Source: Dysidea avara | Lineage: Eukaryota; Porifera; Demospongiae; Dictyoceratida; Dysideidae | Reading direction: 5' to 3' | DNA length: 64,000 nucleotides | Assembly: GCF_963678975.1 (NCBI RefSeq) | Contig: NC_089275.1 | Span: 16,504,220-16,568,219, forward strand | In this document: positions 50,801 to 61,448 of the stretch, piece by piece | Layout of the letters: the number at the start of each line of letters is the position of its first letter | Position numbering within the stretch: the stretch's first letter is position 1 | Notes under the pieces: model-generated | The model's database searches: none | Seen by the model: the letters and a program-made list of their open reading frames with translations, nothing else | What the model was told of the DNA's origin: nothing | Translations under genes and position numbers: made by a program

Positions 50801-51003
50801 CAACATGAGCCAATCGTGAATCGGAAAGCTTTCTTAGAACACCATGATACCGTGGACTTACTACTTTTACCAAAATATCGGAGACTAAGTGAAATCGACA
50901 TGGCAGGCGGTTCACGCGTTATCATCAGGTAATTATCTGGCTTTAAAGGTATGCTATATTCAGGTAATACCTGACAACTGGTAGCGCGCCCCAGTATACT
51001 CAT
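34868..51003 (-). CDS. TRPML: Mucolipin-like (TRPML) channel, gene B, ten coding exons, 801 aa
   Basis: Tandem paralogue of the gene at 17829-30048, lying upstream of it on the same strand. Exons: 50542-51003, 46679-46840, 44567-44708, 41222-41414, 37847-38135, 37438-37593, 37275-37385, 36484-36606, 35585-35791, 34868-35428. Exons 2-9 have the same lengths as the paralogue (162,142,193,289,156,111,123,207) and the same phases. The first ATG (51001-51003) follows an in-frame stop 18 codons upstream. M35 (50899-50901, gccATGT) aligns better with the paralogue's start and would give 767 aa. Visible: EDREPLL (89-95), a basic patch about 115-138, TM1 from about 139, a luminal loop with paired Cys and NLT/NCS sites, TM2-TM5 in exons 5-8, pore NGDD (562-565), TM6 in exon 9, and a tail from 616 with a His cluster near HERHQGHHH. 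Introns 1-4 (2.0-3.7 kb) are full of repeats, while intron 6 is only 52 nt. Intron 9 is open in frame. Confidence 0.93.
35429..35584 (-). other. Last intron of gene B, open in frame (exitron-like)
   Basis: This 156-nt intron lies between the pore/TM6 exon and the tail exon. It has a GTGAGT donor and a CTGCAG acceptor, so splicing is expected. Its length is a multiple of three and it has no stop in the coding frame, so a continuous reading frame runs from exon 9 through it into exon 10. Retention would insert 52 residues with about 12 cysteines just after TM6. The equivalent intron of gene A (18408-19395, 988 nt) contains in-frame stops, so an in-frame insert is possible only in gene B. The CA/GT-rich composition could make the open frame a chance result. 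Confidence 0.6.
35925..36455 (+). repeat. Hairpin-ended repeat, copy 2 (intron 8 of gene B)
   Basis: Contains GCCGAAATTGATTGTGGGAA, the AAGGTGAGAACTAGTGCTAT block and half of the terminal hairpin (GGGTGTACATATCAGG... ATGATACAACTATT). The interior is shortened by deletion compared with 43055-43690. Confidence 0.75.
38679..39360. mobile_element. Mutator-like foldback element (682 bp) in intron 4 of gene B
   Basis: Exact 9-bp duplication ATGTATAAT at 38670-38678 and 39361-39369. Almost the whole element is two arms of about 320 bp (GGGCGTCTGTATTTAGCGG ... CCGCTAAATACAGACGCCC) around a loop at about 39000-39042. Long inverted repeats plus a 9-bp duplication are characteristic of non-autonomous MULEs. 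Arm identity is very high, suggesting recent insertion. Confidence 0.9.
40250..40900 (+). repeat. Hairpin-ended repeat, copy 3 (intron 4 of gene B)
   Basis: Near-full-length diverged copy: GGGAATAAATCAATGTTCA, AAGGTAAGAACTAGTCTTA, CGTTTATTATAACAAACGC, AATCTTTCAGGCATGTATAT and the terminal hairpin around GGTCTACCTGATATGTCCAC / GGATGTATGTATCAGTCAGACC. Confidence 0.8.
42146..42749. mobile_element. PIF/Harbinger-like non-autonomous element (604 bp)
   Basis: TTA duplicated at 42143-42145 and 42750-42752; ends AGGCCTTTTCACACT and, in reverse complement, AGGCCTTTTAACACT. A 180-codon plus-strand frame (41948-42490) overlaps it but starts outside and matches nothing I recognise, so it is treated as chance. 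Lies in intron 3 of gene B. Confidence 0.65.
43055..43690 (+). repeat. Hairpin-ended repeat, copy 4 (intron 3 of gene B)
   Basis: Best full-length copy: from CACCGAAATCAATTGTGGGA to the terminal hairpin TGTAACATGGGCACTCGAGA ... CACTCGTGCCCATGTTACAA at 43570-43680. The hairpin has an inner arm pair ATTTGCCAGAAATGTTTGCC / GGGCATACATTTCTGGAAAA. Confidence 0.85.
43905..44030 (+). repeat. Hairpin-ended repeat, terminal hairpin only (intron 3 of gene B)
   Basis: TAATAGTTGCACCATGTGCA ... CATGTTACAACTATAAAATG with an inner CAGGCAGACCATTTGTTCCC. Corresponds to the terminal hairpin of the 43055-43690 copy without the body. Confidence 0.7.
44781..44854 (+). repeat. (CA)n microsatellite, 74 bp
   Basis: Uninterrupted CA dinucleotides in intron 2 of gene B, 73 nt before exon 3 in transcript order, so a (GT)n tract sits just upstream of that acceptor on the sense strand. 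Confidence 0.98.
44910..45024. repeat. Short foldback element
   Basis: CTAATTAAAGGGCGTGGTAC pairs with GGTGCCATGCCCTTTGATTA; the inner stem TTGCGAATATTCATCC / GGATGAATACTCGCAA has an 11-nt loop. Confidence 0.8.
45170..45247. repeat. Nested palindrome of GGCTACAT motifs
   Basis: Alternating GGCTACATTTCGTATGTAGC, GCCGGGCTACATATGAAATG and TGTAGCCGGGCTAC form several overlapping hairpins directly before repeat copy 5. Confidence 0.75.
45268..45895 (+). repeat. Hairpin-ended repeat, copy 5 (intron 2 of gene B)
   Basis: Full body from GCTGAAATCAATTGTGGGGA to a very strong terminal hairpin at 45787-45890: GGCTTTGCCTGATATGTATG pairs with CATACATATCAGGCAAAGCC, with a GC-rich loop CCCTCGGGCAG. Confidence 0.85.
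46986..47222. mobile_element. Complete foldback element in intron 1 of gene B
   Basis: Arms of about 105 nt: CTAGAGTAGGGACCACAGCA ... TGCTGTGGTCCCTACTCTAG, with matching inner blocks (AAAACAATAAGAAGTGT / ACACTTCTTATTGTTTT) around a loop of about 30 nt. Related to 28008-28200 in gene A intron 1. Confidence 0.9.
47540..48150 (+). mobile_element. Broken copy of the intron-1 composite element
   Basis: Inverted relative to 27000-27960: GGTGAACCCACACATACCGC, AGTGAAGAATCCATTACGC, AGCACCTCTGCAATC and GAATGGGACACAAAGGAGGA occur in the reverse order and strand. Ends in a CAGT-rich run (47922-47964). The open frame of the gene A copy is interrupted here by deletion and frameshift. Confidence 0.7.
48151..50541. 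other. Remainder of intron 1 of gene B
   Basis: No gene seen. Two loosely similar blocks at about 49725-49790 and 49880-49965 (GTGAGCCATGCAC / CATGAGCCACACCC, then ACATGTGTTT and CCATG-GAGCC) suggest an old tandem duplication. Otherwise AT-rich unique-looking DNA. Confidence 0.4.
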
Positions 51004-54000
51004 TGTAGAGGTTATTCGTATACTTAGTATACGTAGGATGCTGAAACGTGCATACTAGTAACGGATTGTGGCTGGCTCTTGGCCCAGGCTACTGATCTTT
51101 TAAGGATGTGAGACTGATGTCAACACGAATAACTTAATAAATACGTTCCTGGATGGGTAGCTACCAAGTTTCCTGCTTGAGTCCTGGTGAGTGAAATGAT
51201 TGCCGGCCAGAGTGGCCGGCGTGCATGTGCATGATGTGTCCTATTTTGATGCACTTGACATCCTCATTTTCTGAGGTTTTTCTGAGATTTGTGCATAACT
51301 GAATAGTAGTGAGTCAGGACTTGGAATAGGCTTTCATTTTGGAGATAATACACTTATCAATGTTTCCCCACTACTATGAACAAGGGCAGAGGTGGGGATA
51401 AGTGGAGATCACATTAAAAGTTCTAATCTCCACTATCTGGTGGTCTTGCTATCCCCTACTATTCCCGTGGTCTTCGGTCTTCATGCTCGGCTTGGAACTA
51501 CATCACTCAACATATCTTTTAACATACATGATCTAGTAGACAGCACGTGAGCCTTGCATGCAAAAGAGACAGAACTTAATGTGAATAAATCTCAGTGTTT
51601 GAAAGTAAAGACAGAGCGATAAAGCTCAACAAGATATCACCTGTGGTTAAATGCCCCACTACCTGGGGCAAGGTTGGCGGCTGATTCCCCCACCTCTACT
51701 CGTGTTTATAGTAGTGGTACAAAGCATTGATAGGTGCATTATTCCTATGTACTGATTCAATCCTCAGTACACCAATTGCAAGGATTAGTCTGCATAAACC
51801 TTATCTCCATGACCAGTAAGTTCCCTGCGGTGTTACAATGCTGTGATCAGTATGTGGTTGTGTATTTAAGATACTGTGGAATTACTGACCGTTTGCTATA
51901 CAAGGGGGTGGTACTCCAAAGTATTGTGTACTATGACTATGCCTATGATCTTCATTCTTGGTCAAAGTGCCAAATAGGCCTTGACATTAAAAGGACGCTT
52001 AACTCTTAATTAGTCAAATTCTCATAAAACTCACATTCACATTGTATTTCTAACACATATGTGATTTTATAGTTGTCCTGTGAGCTACTACAAAAATTCC
52101 TTTTGACATTGATTTCGACTTAGGATGAAGATCACACTACACAATAGATTGTAGTGTCACTCATCTGTGAGTTGCAGCACTCTTAAATTTGTACATGAGA
52201 TCAACTGTACCTTGTGCACAAACAAGTATCTTCAATAGCAGGCCTTCATCTAGTCGGGGGGGGGGGGCAAAGGAAGGCCTTATGAGAGTGGGGGAGGGCA
52301 GTAGTGTAAAGATCCATGTGTGCATTTAGGTCTGGGGACATGCTCACCAGAAATGTTTGTATTTTAGACTCTTGGAATGCTTTTGGTACATCCTCAGGTA
52401 CCTGAGAATAACATGCCGCTGTGTTTTGTTGCTCCTGGTGCATTCTCAAGTATCTGCGAATAACTTGCCAGTTGATTTTTGCATTTTAGGTGCATTCTCA
52501 GGTACATGCTGCTCTAGGAATTTTTTTGTATTTTAGACTTTCTAAGATTGCTTTTGATACATTCTAAGGCACTTTGATTTAAACTATTGAAGGGGGGGTG
52601 GGGGATAGTTTGTCAAGGTGGGGGGGCAGGGGTGGATCCATGAGTGGCAAGGAGAGGGTCACAAACAAGCTAAGTAAGTAAGATGCTAGGTAACAGTTTT
52701 ATTTATTTATTGTATATTATCCACCTAATTAAGGACCCACTACTGTAAGCCTGTGTAGCAGCTCATTTGACTTTGATTTAAGGTGAGTTTGTAATAAATG
52801 GTCATGGTATGCATACAGTGTACTTCTTGAGTGATCACTTGATTTTGGCCTGAGAAAGTTTAGCAATTCTGAATCAATTAAAAGATATATGACTCCTCCA
52901 CAAAGGGAAGGAGAAGGGTGCATTTTGTCCCAAATGCCCCATGCATTAGTTGTGGGGATGAGGGTCTCTCTAGTACTAAACTTTCGGACCTTACTAGCTT
53001 AAAACCCTTCTATTCAGAATTAGGTACAAGCTACTAAAACCTTATTATTTTGTATGAAATTATAAATTTTCGTTTTCAAAATTAGTCGTTTACATGTAAT
53101 TCTGTAGTTACATCAATAAACAACAAAACAACCATAGACAACTATATCTATGATTGCAAAGTTGCATAGACTAAAGTGTGTGGTCAAAGTGGATATTAAT
53201 AGTAAATTTTATCCCCCATATGTAGCATATACCTTTTGAAGATGGTGATGTATGTGAAAACAGGACATGTGAGCACGTATATTGGCCTACATTTTTGTAC
53301 TTTCATCACTCTTTACATTATACATATTATTCTATTCTAGTAATAAGATATGACCTGTTGTGTGATGGTGTGTAGTTTGTGCCCACGTGCCTTATTTTTG
53401 CATCTGGGGTACAGTCACATATACAAATAAAATTACTTGTACAAAAACATAGTAAGTATATATAGTAGCATGTTATTCAATTATGTTATTCAATTTAAGG
53501 AGTCCAGGGTGGTGATTTTGAAGTGGTATTGTAGCATGGAAAAGGATTGTTGATAATTTATTATATATTGAAATTTTGTGAGTATTACAGTCCCAGCGCT
53601 ACATCTGACATTTTCTACAAGTGGAAATTTCCTTCAAAAGTTTCTATACATGCAATAGACCGTGGTAATGAATAGGAGTCGTATTCCTTGCTTGACATAG
53701 AGAACTTGTGCCATGTAAATTAATATCCATCACCTTCCAAATTACATGTTAACAGTCCACTGTGCCATGTAATATAAAATTGTACATATTATATTGATGT
53801 GACCTACATTTCTAGCATACTAGATGCACAATGAAATGTCTGCTGATGCTTAAACTTTGAAACATCTTCTTGGAGATCCTTACATCTTGTGAGCTATGTA
53901 TAATTCTGTAAACTTGATTCCAGTTACGTATAGTTTGGGCCTAAAACTCTGTTTCATTGATCATTGACCCACTATTTTATAGCCTTGACCATTGATGCAT

Positions 54001-54127
54001 TCGCAATGCAAGTGGACAACTTAAAAATATATCATCATTGGGCTGCACAGTTTGTTACTAATAATACGTACATGGTAAAAAGAATAGAACTAATACAGTA
54101 GTTAGGCACCAAGACCAAGGGAGAACA
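51004..54127. other. 5' flank of gene B
   Basis: No gene recognised. G runs at 52257-52267 and 52590-52626 accompany a segment in which GTACATCCTCAGGTACCTG-like text recurs (52385-52510). No promoter element can be assigned to gene B; the 51000-51130 region is GC-richer than average. Confidence 0.4.
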
Positions 54128-54557
54128 TAGTCTGGCAGCGCCCTTCCCTTCACTTTTAGAGTAAGGGTCTGGTAACCGTAGTATACGGTATTTGTGCTAC
54201 CAGAATTCAAATGTGGTTTCAAATTGCGCGTGACGTAATAATTTACCTGTTTTCAGGCTGTTGTAACTCGGCAAAGAAAGCACAAAACTTAATACTTCTC
54301 AACGTAGGTCTACAGCGTGTATATCTCGGAGTCTCGCTCGGAGAGTATCAGCTGCTTTCCAACTATCCCGAATTCAGTAACTATGGTTATTGTGTTATTC
54401 ATGATGCAAACTACACGTTTTATGTCACAAATACTTATTTAAACTGGATATTGCAATTTGATTGGCTCTACCACTATAGTGGTAGTAGCACAAGTACCCT
54501 ATACTACGGTTACTAGACCCTTACTCTAAAAGCGAAAGGGCGGGCGCTGCCAGACTA
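54128..54557. mobile_element. Second element with a 9-bp duplication (430 bp)
   Basis: Exact duplication GGGAGAACA at 54119-54127 and 54558-54566. Termini TAGTCTGGCAGCGCCC and GGGCGCTGCCAGACTA are perfect inverted repeats, followed by a second imperfect pair TTTTAGAGTAAGGGTCTGG / TAGACCCTTACTCTAAAA and GTAACCGTAGTATA / CTATACTACGGTTAC. Contains a 101-codon plus-strand frame (54211-54516) of no recognised family. MULE-like by duplication length, but not the same sequence family as 38679-39360. Confidence 0.85.
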
Positions 54558-54566
54558 GGGAGAACA

Positions 54567-57040
54567 AAGTAATTTAGTACTATCATAGACTAGAGGCAGT
54601 AGCATCCCAAGTGCAGTATAACAGTGCTACTGAAGGACTACTAGATTAGCAGTTTGTCTTTCTGTTGTAATAGTTTATCATGTACAAAATTGCTTGAGGG
54701 CATGCATGTGACTAAGTGGGCATGTGAAAGTGATAAGTGATTTAGTAAACCTCTAAATGAATATGATGTTGTCTAAAATAATACTAAACCAGCTTGGCCA
54801 GGCGACCTGAAAGGAGGCCTGCATGAGTAATGGTCAGATGACCTGACCAATTCAAATATAACTGACACAACATTGTAACTTATCATAGAAGATGTGCCCA
54901 AACACCTTAAAGAGCAGTGATACTGTGTCAAAAATGTGTTCTTGAGTCCTGCTGTGCTAGAAGCAATTTAAAGTTCAGCTCTATTATCTATGGCTGTTCA
55001 GTCATTTGTTGTATAATCAGTATAAATAACTGTCTACACTATGTTGCTAGTAAGGAAGCATTATAGTGAGAACAATAATTGTTACTGAACTTATGACACC
55101 TGTCACACATGGTACTTCTATCAGCCAGTAGCTGATGATGTTAAACACACTACAGTATGTGCTGCCAATGATTGTGAGCAGCACAGAAGTTATTCAATAA
55201 GTAGCAACCACGCAATAATGCTTTTAAATACTACCAACAGCAAATATAAAAATATACATGATGCCCTGCAGCTGTGGGATGAATCAAAATTGTTAACATA
55301 AATAGGTAAACATGGCTATGATTCTGCATGTGTAAAGTAGCGGCTCCTACACTTTTGTTTTTTTTTTAGTCAACAAAAATAAGTCTGCTTTCAGTGAGTG
55401 TGTGCATTCTGCTGAAATCCTTATTGTGGGCCTGATAACACAACATCTGTTGGTGATGTGGCTTCCCTTTGGTGAATTTGTAGACAAGACAAGGTGAGGG
55501 GATTTTCTCACCTTGCTTTTGTTGTAATTAATTGTGGTTCCAACAGCTCCAGGTTTGCACACCTGGCCTAAATGACTAAACAGTTGAAGTTAATTTGGTT
55601 GTCATCATTTGTGATCATGTGCCATATGCTATACATTTGGGGTTGCGTATTGGAGGATGAATTAGCAGAACTGTACATTCCATGGTTACTGTACACATAC
55701 AAATTTTCAAAGGACATAATTTTCATGGATTTTGCAGTTGCTTTGCTTTCCGCAACATTTTCATCTTTGAAAATTAATGATTATCAAGGTTAGTTCTATG
55801 CTTTCTAATAGATAACCTCAGTGAGAAATGACTGATCCTCAAAATAAAACCGCGAAAATCCTGAAATTCATCGACCCCAAAAATTACATACTGTACCTCA
55901 AAAATTTGTACATATATGGTGGTATATTATTTGGTCATTCGCTTTAAGAAAAGTGCTGTATCCGAACAATGAAACATCCAGACTCTTTGCCTTAGAACAT
56001 TTAGAAACCACCTAAAATCAATATACTGTATTATACACAAACAGGTAGAATGTACCCACAAACACGAACCTGTCTTTCATGTCAAATGATACGTACAGTA
56101 AATTTAGATCACAGCAGATCATTAGCTAGTTTAAATCAGGTGTTTAAGTAACTTGCCATGCACAAATGCTGTATACATCACTGTCAAAGTAGTACCAGTC
56201 TTTAATAAATAGCATGATGGTATAAACTCAGGTTACTACAAAATTATGTTGCCAGATATAAGCATAATGAACAGGAGATGTATGCAAATTGTGTGTAAAA
56301 TCATCAATTCTAAAAACCAATTTCATAAACATGTTATAGAGAAATCTATTAGATAGCCCCCATGCAGTGTTCATTTATTTATTATGAGCCACTTGATCAG
56401 CCCTGCCTCATGGTTTTTCTTGTAAGCTGCTTTTCTCCCCAAGCTCACGAGTGATATAGCACAAATATCCTGATACTTAAACGTACTGATTTTCCAGATC
56501 ACTTTATGGGTGAAGTTGGGACCTCCCAAATGTCCACATTAAAAGGTTTCCACGTAACAAATCATTTTGTTGTTTGATTATCAACTAGCAGTGGAACCTG
56601 TTAATAATGTTAATAATAGACACTTAATCATATGTGGACACCTGTAAAATCCAGAGTCTGGACATTTTGTAATGGTCTCAAAGTATCCCTTAGCACATAA
56701 ATCGACCATGATAAAGAGGAAGCTTTGAACCATCTTTATTGCAATGTTATACTACACCATATTAATTCTAAAAGAAAGCTAAACTAATATAGCACCATTG
56801 CTTACTTTTGCTTAGCTTTTTGTTGTGTAAGAAACATGTTTATGTTATAAAATATTTTCCAGTTTTTCTTCCACAACGTACTACAATATTTATACCTTCA
56901 ATCTTTCTACACAAATTGTAATCATTGATATACCAATAGCCAGTATAATAACACAATATTGTAGTTGTATACAAATGTTGGTATCATGAAAATCATAATA
57001 AGTTGTAATTTCAAGCTAAAAAACAAAGAGCATTTTTCAG
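54567..57040. other. Gene-free interval
   Basis: No gene recognised. Contains a small hairpin at about 55490-55525 (AGGTGAGGGGATTTTCTCACCT), a TTTTGAGG/AAAATTTG block near 55840-55900 and a partial repeat with GTGGAACCTGTTAATAATG and GTCCACATTAAAAGG near 56520-56660; similar TGTCCACATTAA text occurs at 41088-41100. Confidence 0.4.
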
Positions 57041-57044
57041 AAAT

Positions 57045-57442
57045 TTATCAGGTATGGATGGTTTACTGGTACATAGGTAGGTGCAGTCAAGCCCAAATAT
57101 CCCATCAAAAAGTTTTAATGCACTACGTACAAGTATCTCAAAGACTTTCACAGGACTAGTAACCTGTAGAAGGTTGTACCATGTCTCGCAGGTGAAGGTA
57201 TGGGCACCTGAAGTCCCATATGGACCTTCACCCACTATGTGATACATGGACAGTTGGCATTTACTTCCCCAGTGACACCAGGCTGCGAGGTCCCCATTGA
57301 ACAGCTGAATAGACTGGAGTAATGTAAGTGAAGTTTCTTGCTCAAGGAAACACCAAAATATCAATTGGTGTAACCAGACATCGAACCTATAGAACCTTAA
57401 TTTTCCATTATCAGGCTGATGCTCTAGCCACTTGGCCTGGTA
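57045..57442 (-). mobile_element. tRNA-derived SINE
   Basis: On the minus strand the element starts with a tRNA-like head: GGCCAAGTGGCTAGAGCATC (A box, plus positions 57418-57430) and GGTTCGATGTC (B box, 57377-57387), spaced as in a pol III promoter. The body continues with CTTGAGCAAGAAACTTC, a motif common in animal SINEs, and then GCGAGACATGG...GGTTACTAGTCCTGT, which resembles 776-835 in the long inverted repeat. The 3' end is uncertain. A long (CA)n tract adjoins its 5' end. Confidence 0.8.
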
Positions 57443-57444
57443 TT

Positions 57445-57554
<110 letters not shown>

Positions 57555-58429
57555 GCTCACTCTATTTAACAGGCATGCAGGTAAGGCTCTATATATTAGT
57601 GAAAAACTACGCACATTTGGTGAGTTTAAACTCTTAATTATGCACTCATACTGTTGAATAGACAAGACTACAGTTTGTATGTGCCTCTAATATGCAAGAC
57701 CGAGAATGTGGTGTACATGTATATCGCTAATGATGCTTAATGGTTGAAAAGGTACTTGAGCAAACTTAATGTGAGTCCAGTAGTCCATTCTAGTAATCCA
57801 GCCCAGTACTCTAGTGCAGTAATCCAAAAGTCCAGTCAAGTGAATGGGTATACATCCATAAACTTTATGTTTGCTTGTTGTAAGATCTACATGACAAGTA
57901 CTGAGTATCATTACAAATATCAAAAGTAAATGCTGAGTTGGGAGTTGTAGTTAATTGGTGTGACTACAGTTGCACCATATAGGAATTAGACCACAACTCC
58001 ACAGTAATTTGTGTACACGTGGCCACAATAAACTAGTCATCTTGCTATCCCAAACTCTGTGAGAAATGTATATACTCAAGAATTAAAACATACTATCTTT
58101 TGGAGTACCTAGTCTGATGTATATGATATTATCTGCATGGAGGCACTTCTTATATAAACAGACTTTATTTCCATTTTAGGATGTGTAAGACAGTCATCAG
58201 CCAGCATATGCCATTTGTTCACCAAGTGAAATTAGCTGGCATACATATAACCTGAAACTTTTGTGAAAATATATTGAAGTAATAGCTTGTGTATAGGGGT
58301 AGAAATATTAACTAATCCTTTATATCCCATGCAACTTACTTTTTGTAAAATTAGCTAACTATAAATTAGGTTATAACTGTTAGTTTCATGTCCTTGTTTG
58401 TTACCATTTCACCCAGGGGAAGAATATAC

Positions 58430-59265
58430 TGTATGCAATGGAAATGGAAAACGGAAAAAAGTCAAATCTTCATGACATGTATATTAGGGTAAAACTCTTA
58501 CTTAGTGGCCACCTCCCAAAAACAGCCTCATTACAAAAACCACTTCTGTACAAGGTCATAAGATGACAAAGGCACACTTATATCCAAGAACATTACAGTG
58601 ACTACCTCCTTACAATAACCACCTCTTTACAAAGACCACTTCTTAAGATTTCATAGCTAAGCTACAAACATGTATTGTATGTATGACTTATTCACTAACT
58701 CACCTAGAAAATGATAGGTACTTATGGTCATCTTTTGAGACTGCATTTTCTTTGATACAGTTATAGTTTACAACACTTTATGAGAATATCCATTACAAAC
58801 CAACCAACTGATTTATGGTACAGATGGTCTGATCAGACCAAAATATGGAGGATGATATTGACCTTACCATGGGGTCATAAAGAGGAGATACACCATTAAT
58901 TTTCTGGGGTGTACATATTTTACACATTATAGTATAGGTCCTGGAGTATACCTGGCTATAGTAATGGGTTGGGATTATGATGAATATATGTAATTGTATA
59001 CAAATTCATTATTACGTTCGGTTTTTGTAAAGAGGTGGTCATTATAGGTCATTAAGTATGCCTTTGGCATCTTCTAGACCTAATTGCAATATGGTCTTTG
59101 TAATGAGGTGGTCTTTGTACAGAGATGGTCTTTGTAATGAGGTGGTCTTTGAGAGGTGGTAACTAAGCAAGAGTTTTACCCTAGTGTACACATGTAATGA
59201 AGATTTGACCTTTTCCGATTTCTATTTTCTTTTTCCAGTTTCTATTTCCACTGCTTCCAATTCCC
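58430..59265. mobile_element. Long inverted-repeat element (about 0.84 kb)
   Basis: TAGGGTAAAACTCTTACTTA (58486 on) pairs with the right end AGTTACCACCTC/AAGAGTTTTACCCTA (to 59182). The pairing continues outward through GTCAAATCTTCAT / ATGAAGATTTGAC and GGAAATGGAAA / TTTCTATTTCC. Inner part has repeated AATGAGGTGGTCTTTGTA units (59096-59160) and the complementary CCACCTC/TTACAAA units at the left. A fragment with similar GTGGCCACCTCC text is at 62300-62395. Confidence 0.7.
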
Positions 59266-61199
59266 CAAGTAGGTGTTTGGTTTTAATGCATGATTACTAG
59301 ATACTATGTAACCATTGTTGTAACATAGGTACAGTACAGAGAAAAGTAGCTAGTTATCCCAACGGACTGCATATATAGACAACTCATAATTTTAAAATCC
59401 TGCGTGATGTTTCTATTCTGAAAGTCAAATGTTACACAAAATGTTCTGTACTGTGCATGTACATCTGTACATGTATTGTGTTCATATGTAGTAACTGCAT
59501 GTCTATATTCAATTTATTCATGGTGGTAGATGTTAGTGACCCACATGATTTTATTTAATAGATTAAAGTGACATGATGAGATTTCAACAGTTTAGTGATG
59601 CAGGCCATTGATGCTTGTTTTACATACTTAGGTAAGCTATAGTTTATATACAGTGCAGTTGAGTATGCCATTAAGTATAACTAACAGGTCATTCTAAGGA
59701 GACATGGAAAGGAACTCTTACTGCAGCACTGCATCAAACAGCAATACAGCAGTTACGATGTTGCATATTTAAACATTCTGTGTATACATATTCAGTGTAC
59801 ATGTGATAGAAGTGTATTTATATTGATGCAAATTAAACCAATACATGCCGTAGTTGTACTTTTTCAAATATAATAGATCTGTTATGCTGTAATATACTGG
59901 CACAACAGTGTGGGCAGATAATATTATGTGTGTTTTATAAGAGTGATTGCAAGTTCAACAGCATGTACTGTGTACAAGTATATCATGCACTGTAAAACAT
60001 AATATGCAGAGTACTAGTGTATAGTACATATGGTTATAACCTTAGTGTAATCACTTAAGTGTATATAGTATTATTTTATCATAAGGTATTAAGCATTATA
60101 ATTACTATACATGCATTCTGCAATTGCATCATTGGCAGATCTTTACTGTATTATATTGTTATCGATCGATGGTGAACTTCATATTAATAATACGTATCTT
60201 AAACACAACATTGTAACACTGATGCATGCACAAGTGTGTAATTATATATTGTAGTAACCGTGCATGCATGGGTTTATTGCTGCATATGCATGTGCCTATA
60301 TAATTATATATATATATATAGCTTTATAACCTATATAACTCTTTACATGTACTGTTGCAAGCATGGTTACAGTAGTTGCAAACTATAATGCATTGTTATA
60401 CGAACTGTAATATTATAATTATGGTCTATATACAATTATTATTATTATATATCTGTTAAAGAAATCAATGGTTATAATTACGAAAGAGTCCATATGTGTC
60501 TGGGTATCTGTGCCATTATGTATTTTAGCTTAAACTTTCTAATAAAACAATCGTTTTGTTGATTGCTTGTATCACTTCATGTATGATATTGATGGAGTCT
60601 ATCCAAGTATGTAAATCAAAACATGCATATATAGAAAGAGTAAACAAAGTTAAATTAAATATTATACAATTGAAGAAATTTAATGTGCTTGAGTCTATTC
60701 TATCGCAATCAGGTCGGTGACATGCATACTTCTGGTCTATATATTATTATCTAGCTATCATATCAGTAAGCCATGTATTACAATGAGTCATCCATCTCTT
60801 CAGCCTAAGTATGCAAAGAGTATGCTGCTAGGGGGAGGTGGTTAATTGTATACTTTTAATGAAATAAAAGTAATAACCAAAAATGTAAGATTAAAAAAAT
60901 GCTTTGGACCAGTTGGTTAATAATCCATACATGCTCCTACATAAACTACTGGCCTTATACTGAAACTGAAAGGCCAGGATACAGATAGTGTATACGTAAT
61001 TATCTGTATTATAATTTTATATGCATTTAAATGATGATACTTCCCTTGAGATTATCCATACCTAGATCTGTTATTGTTAGCTATAATGTATTTAATTTTA
61101 AGAATAGCGTAATTTTCAAGAGTAGTTGTGTGCATAATTGTGACATCTTCAACATTATTTCAGCAATCTTTGTGAAAGAGTTACAAAGAACTACTATTT
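59266..61199. other. AT-rich gene-free interval
   Basis: Nothing recognisable. Includes a short (TA)n at 60305-60320. Confidence 0.5.
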
Positions 61200-61448
61200 G
61201 TGACTGGATTTATGAAAAAAGGGTCTTCCACACATCCAATTCCATAAACTTGGGAGACCATTCCTTAGTGCTCAAGTAACATAATTATTATCCTGAAACT
61301 TTCACCATATATTCAGCTATGTTGGTGCTCATTTCTGACCAAATTTCAAGTCAATAGCTCTTTCCATTCTAAAGATATGAATTGCCAAAAATGGCAAACT
61401 GGATGTGTGTGGAAGAGTAGGAAGACCCCCTTTTGCAAATCCGGTCAC
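61200..61448. mobile_element. 249-bp inverted-repeat element, second copy
   Basis: GTGACTGGATTTATGAAAAA with AGGGTCTTCCACAC at the left and CCCCCTTTTGCAAATCCGGTCAC at the right; same family as 32128-32363 and slightly longer. No clear duplication flanks it. Confidence 0.75.
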
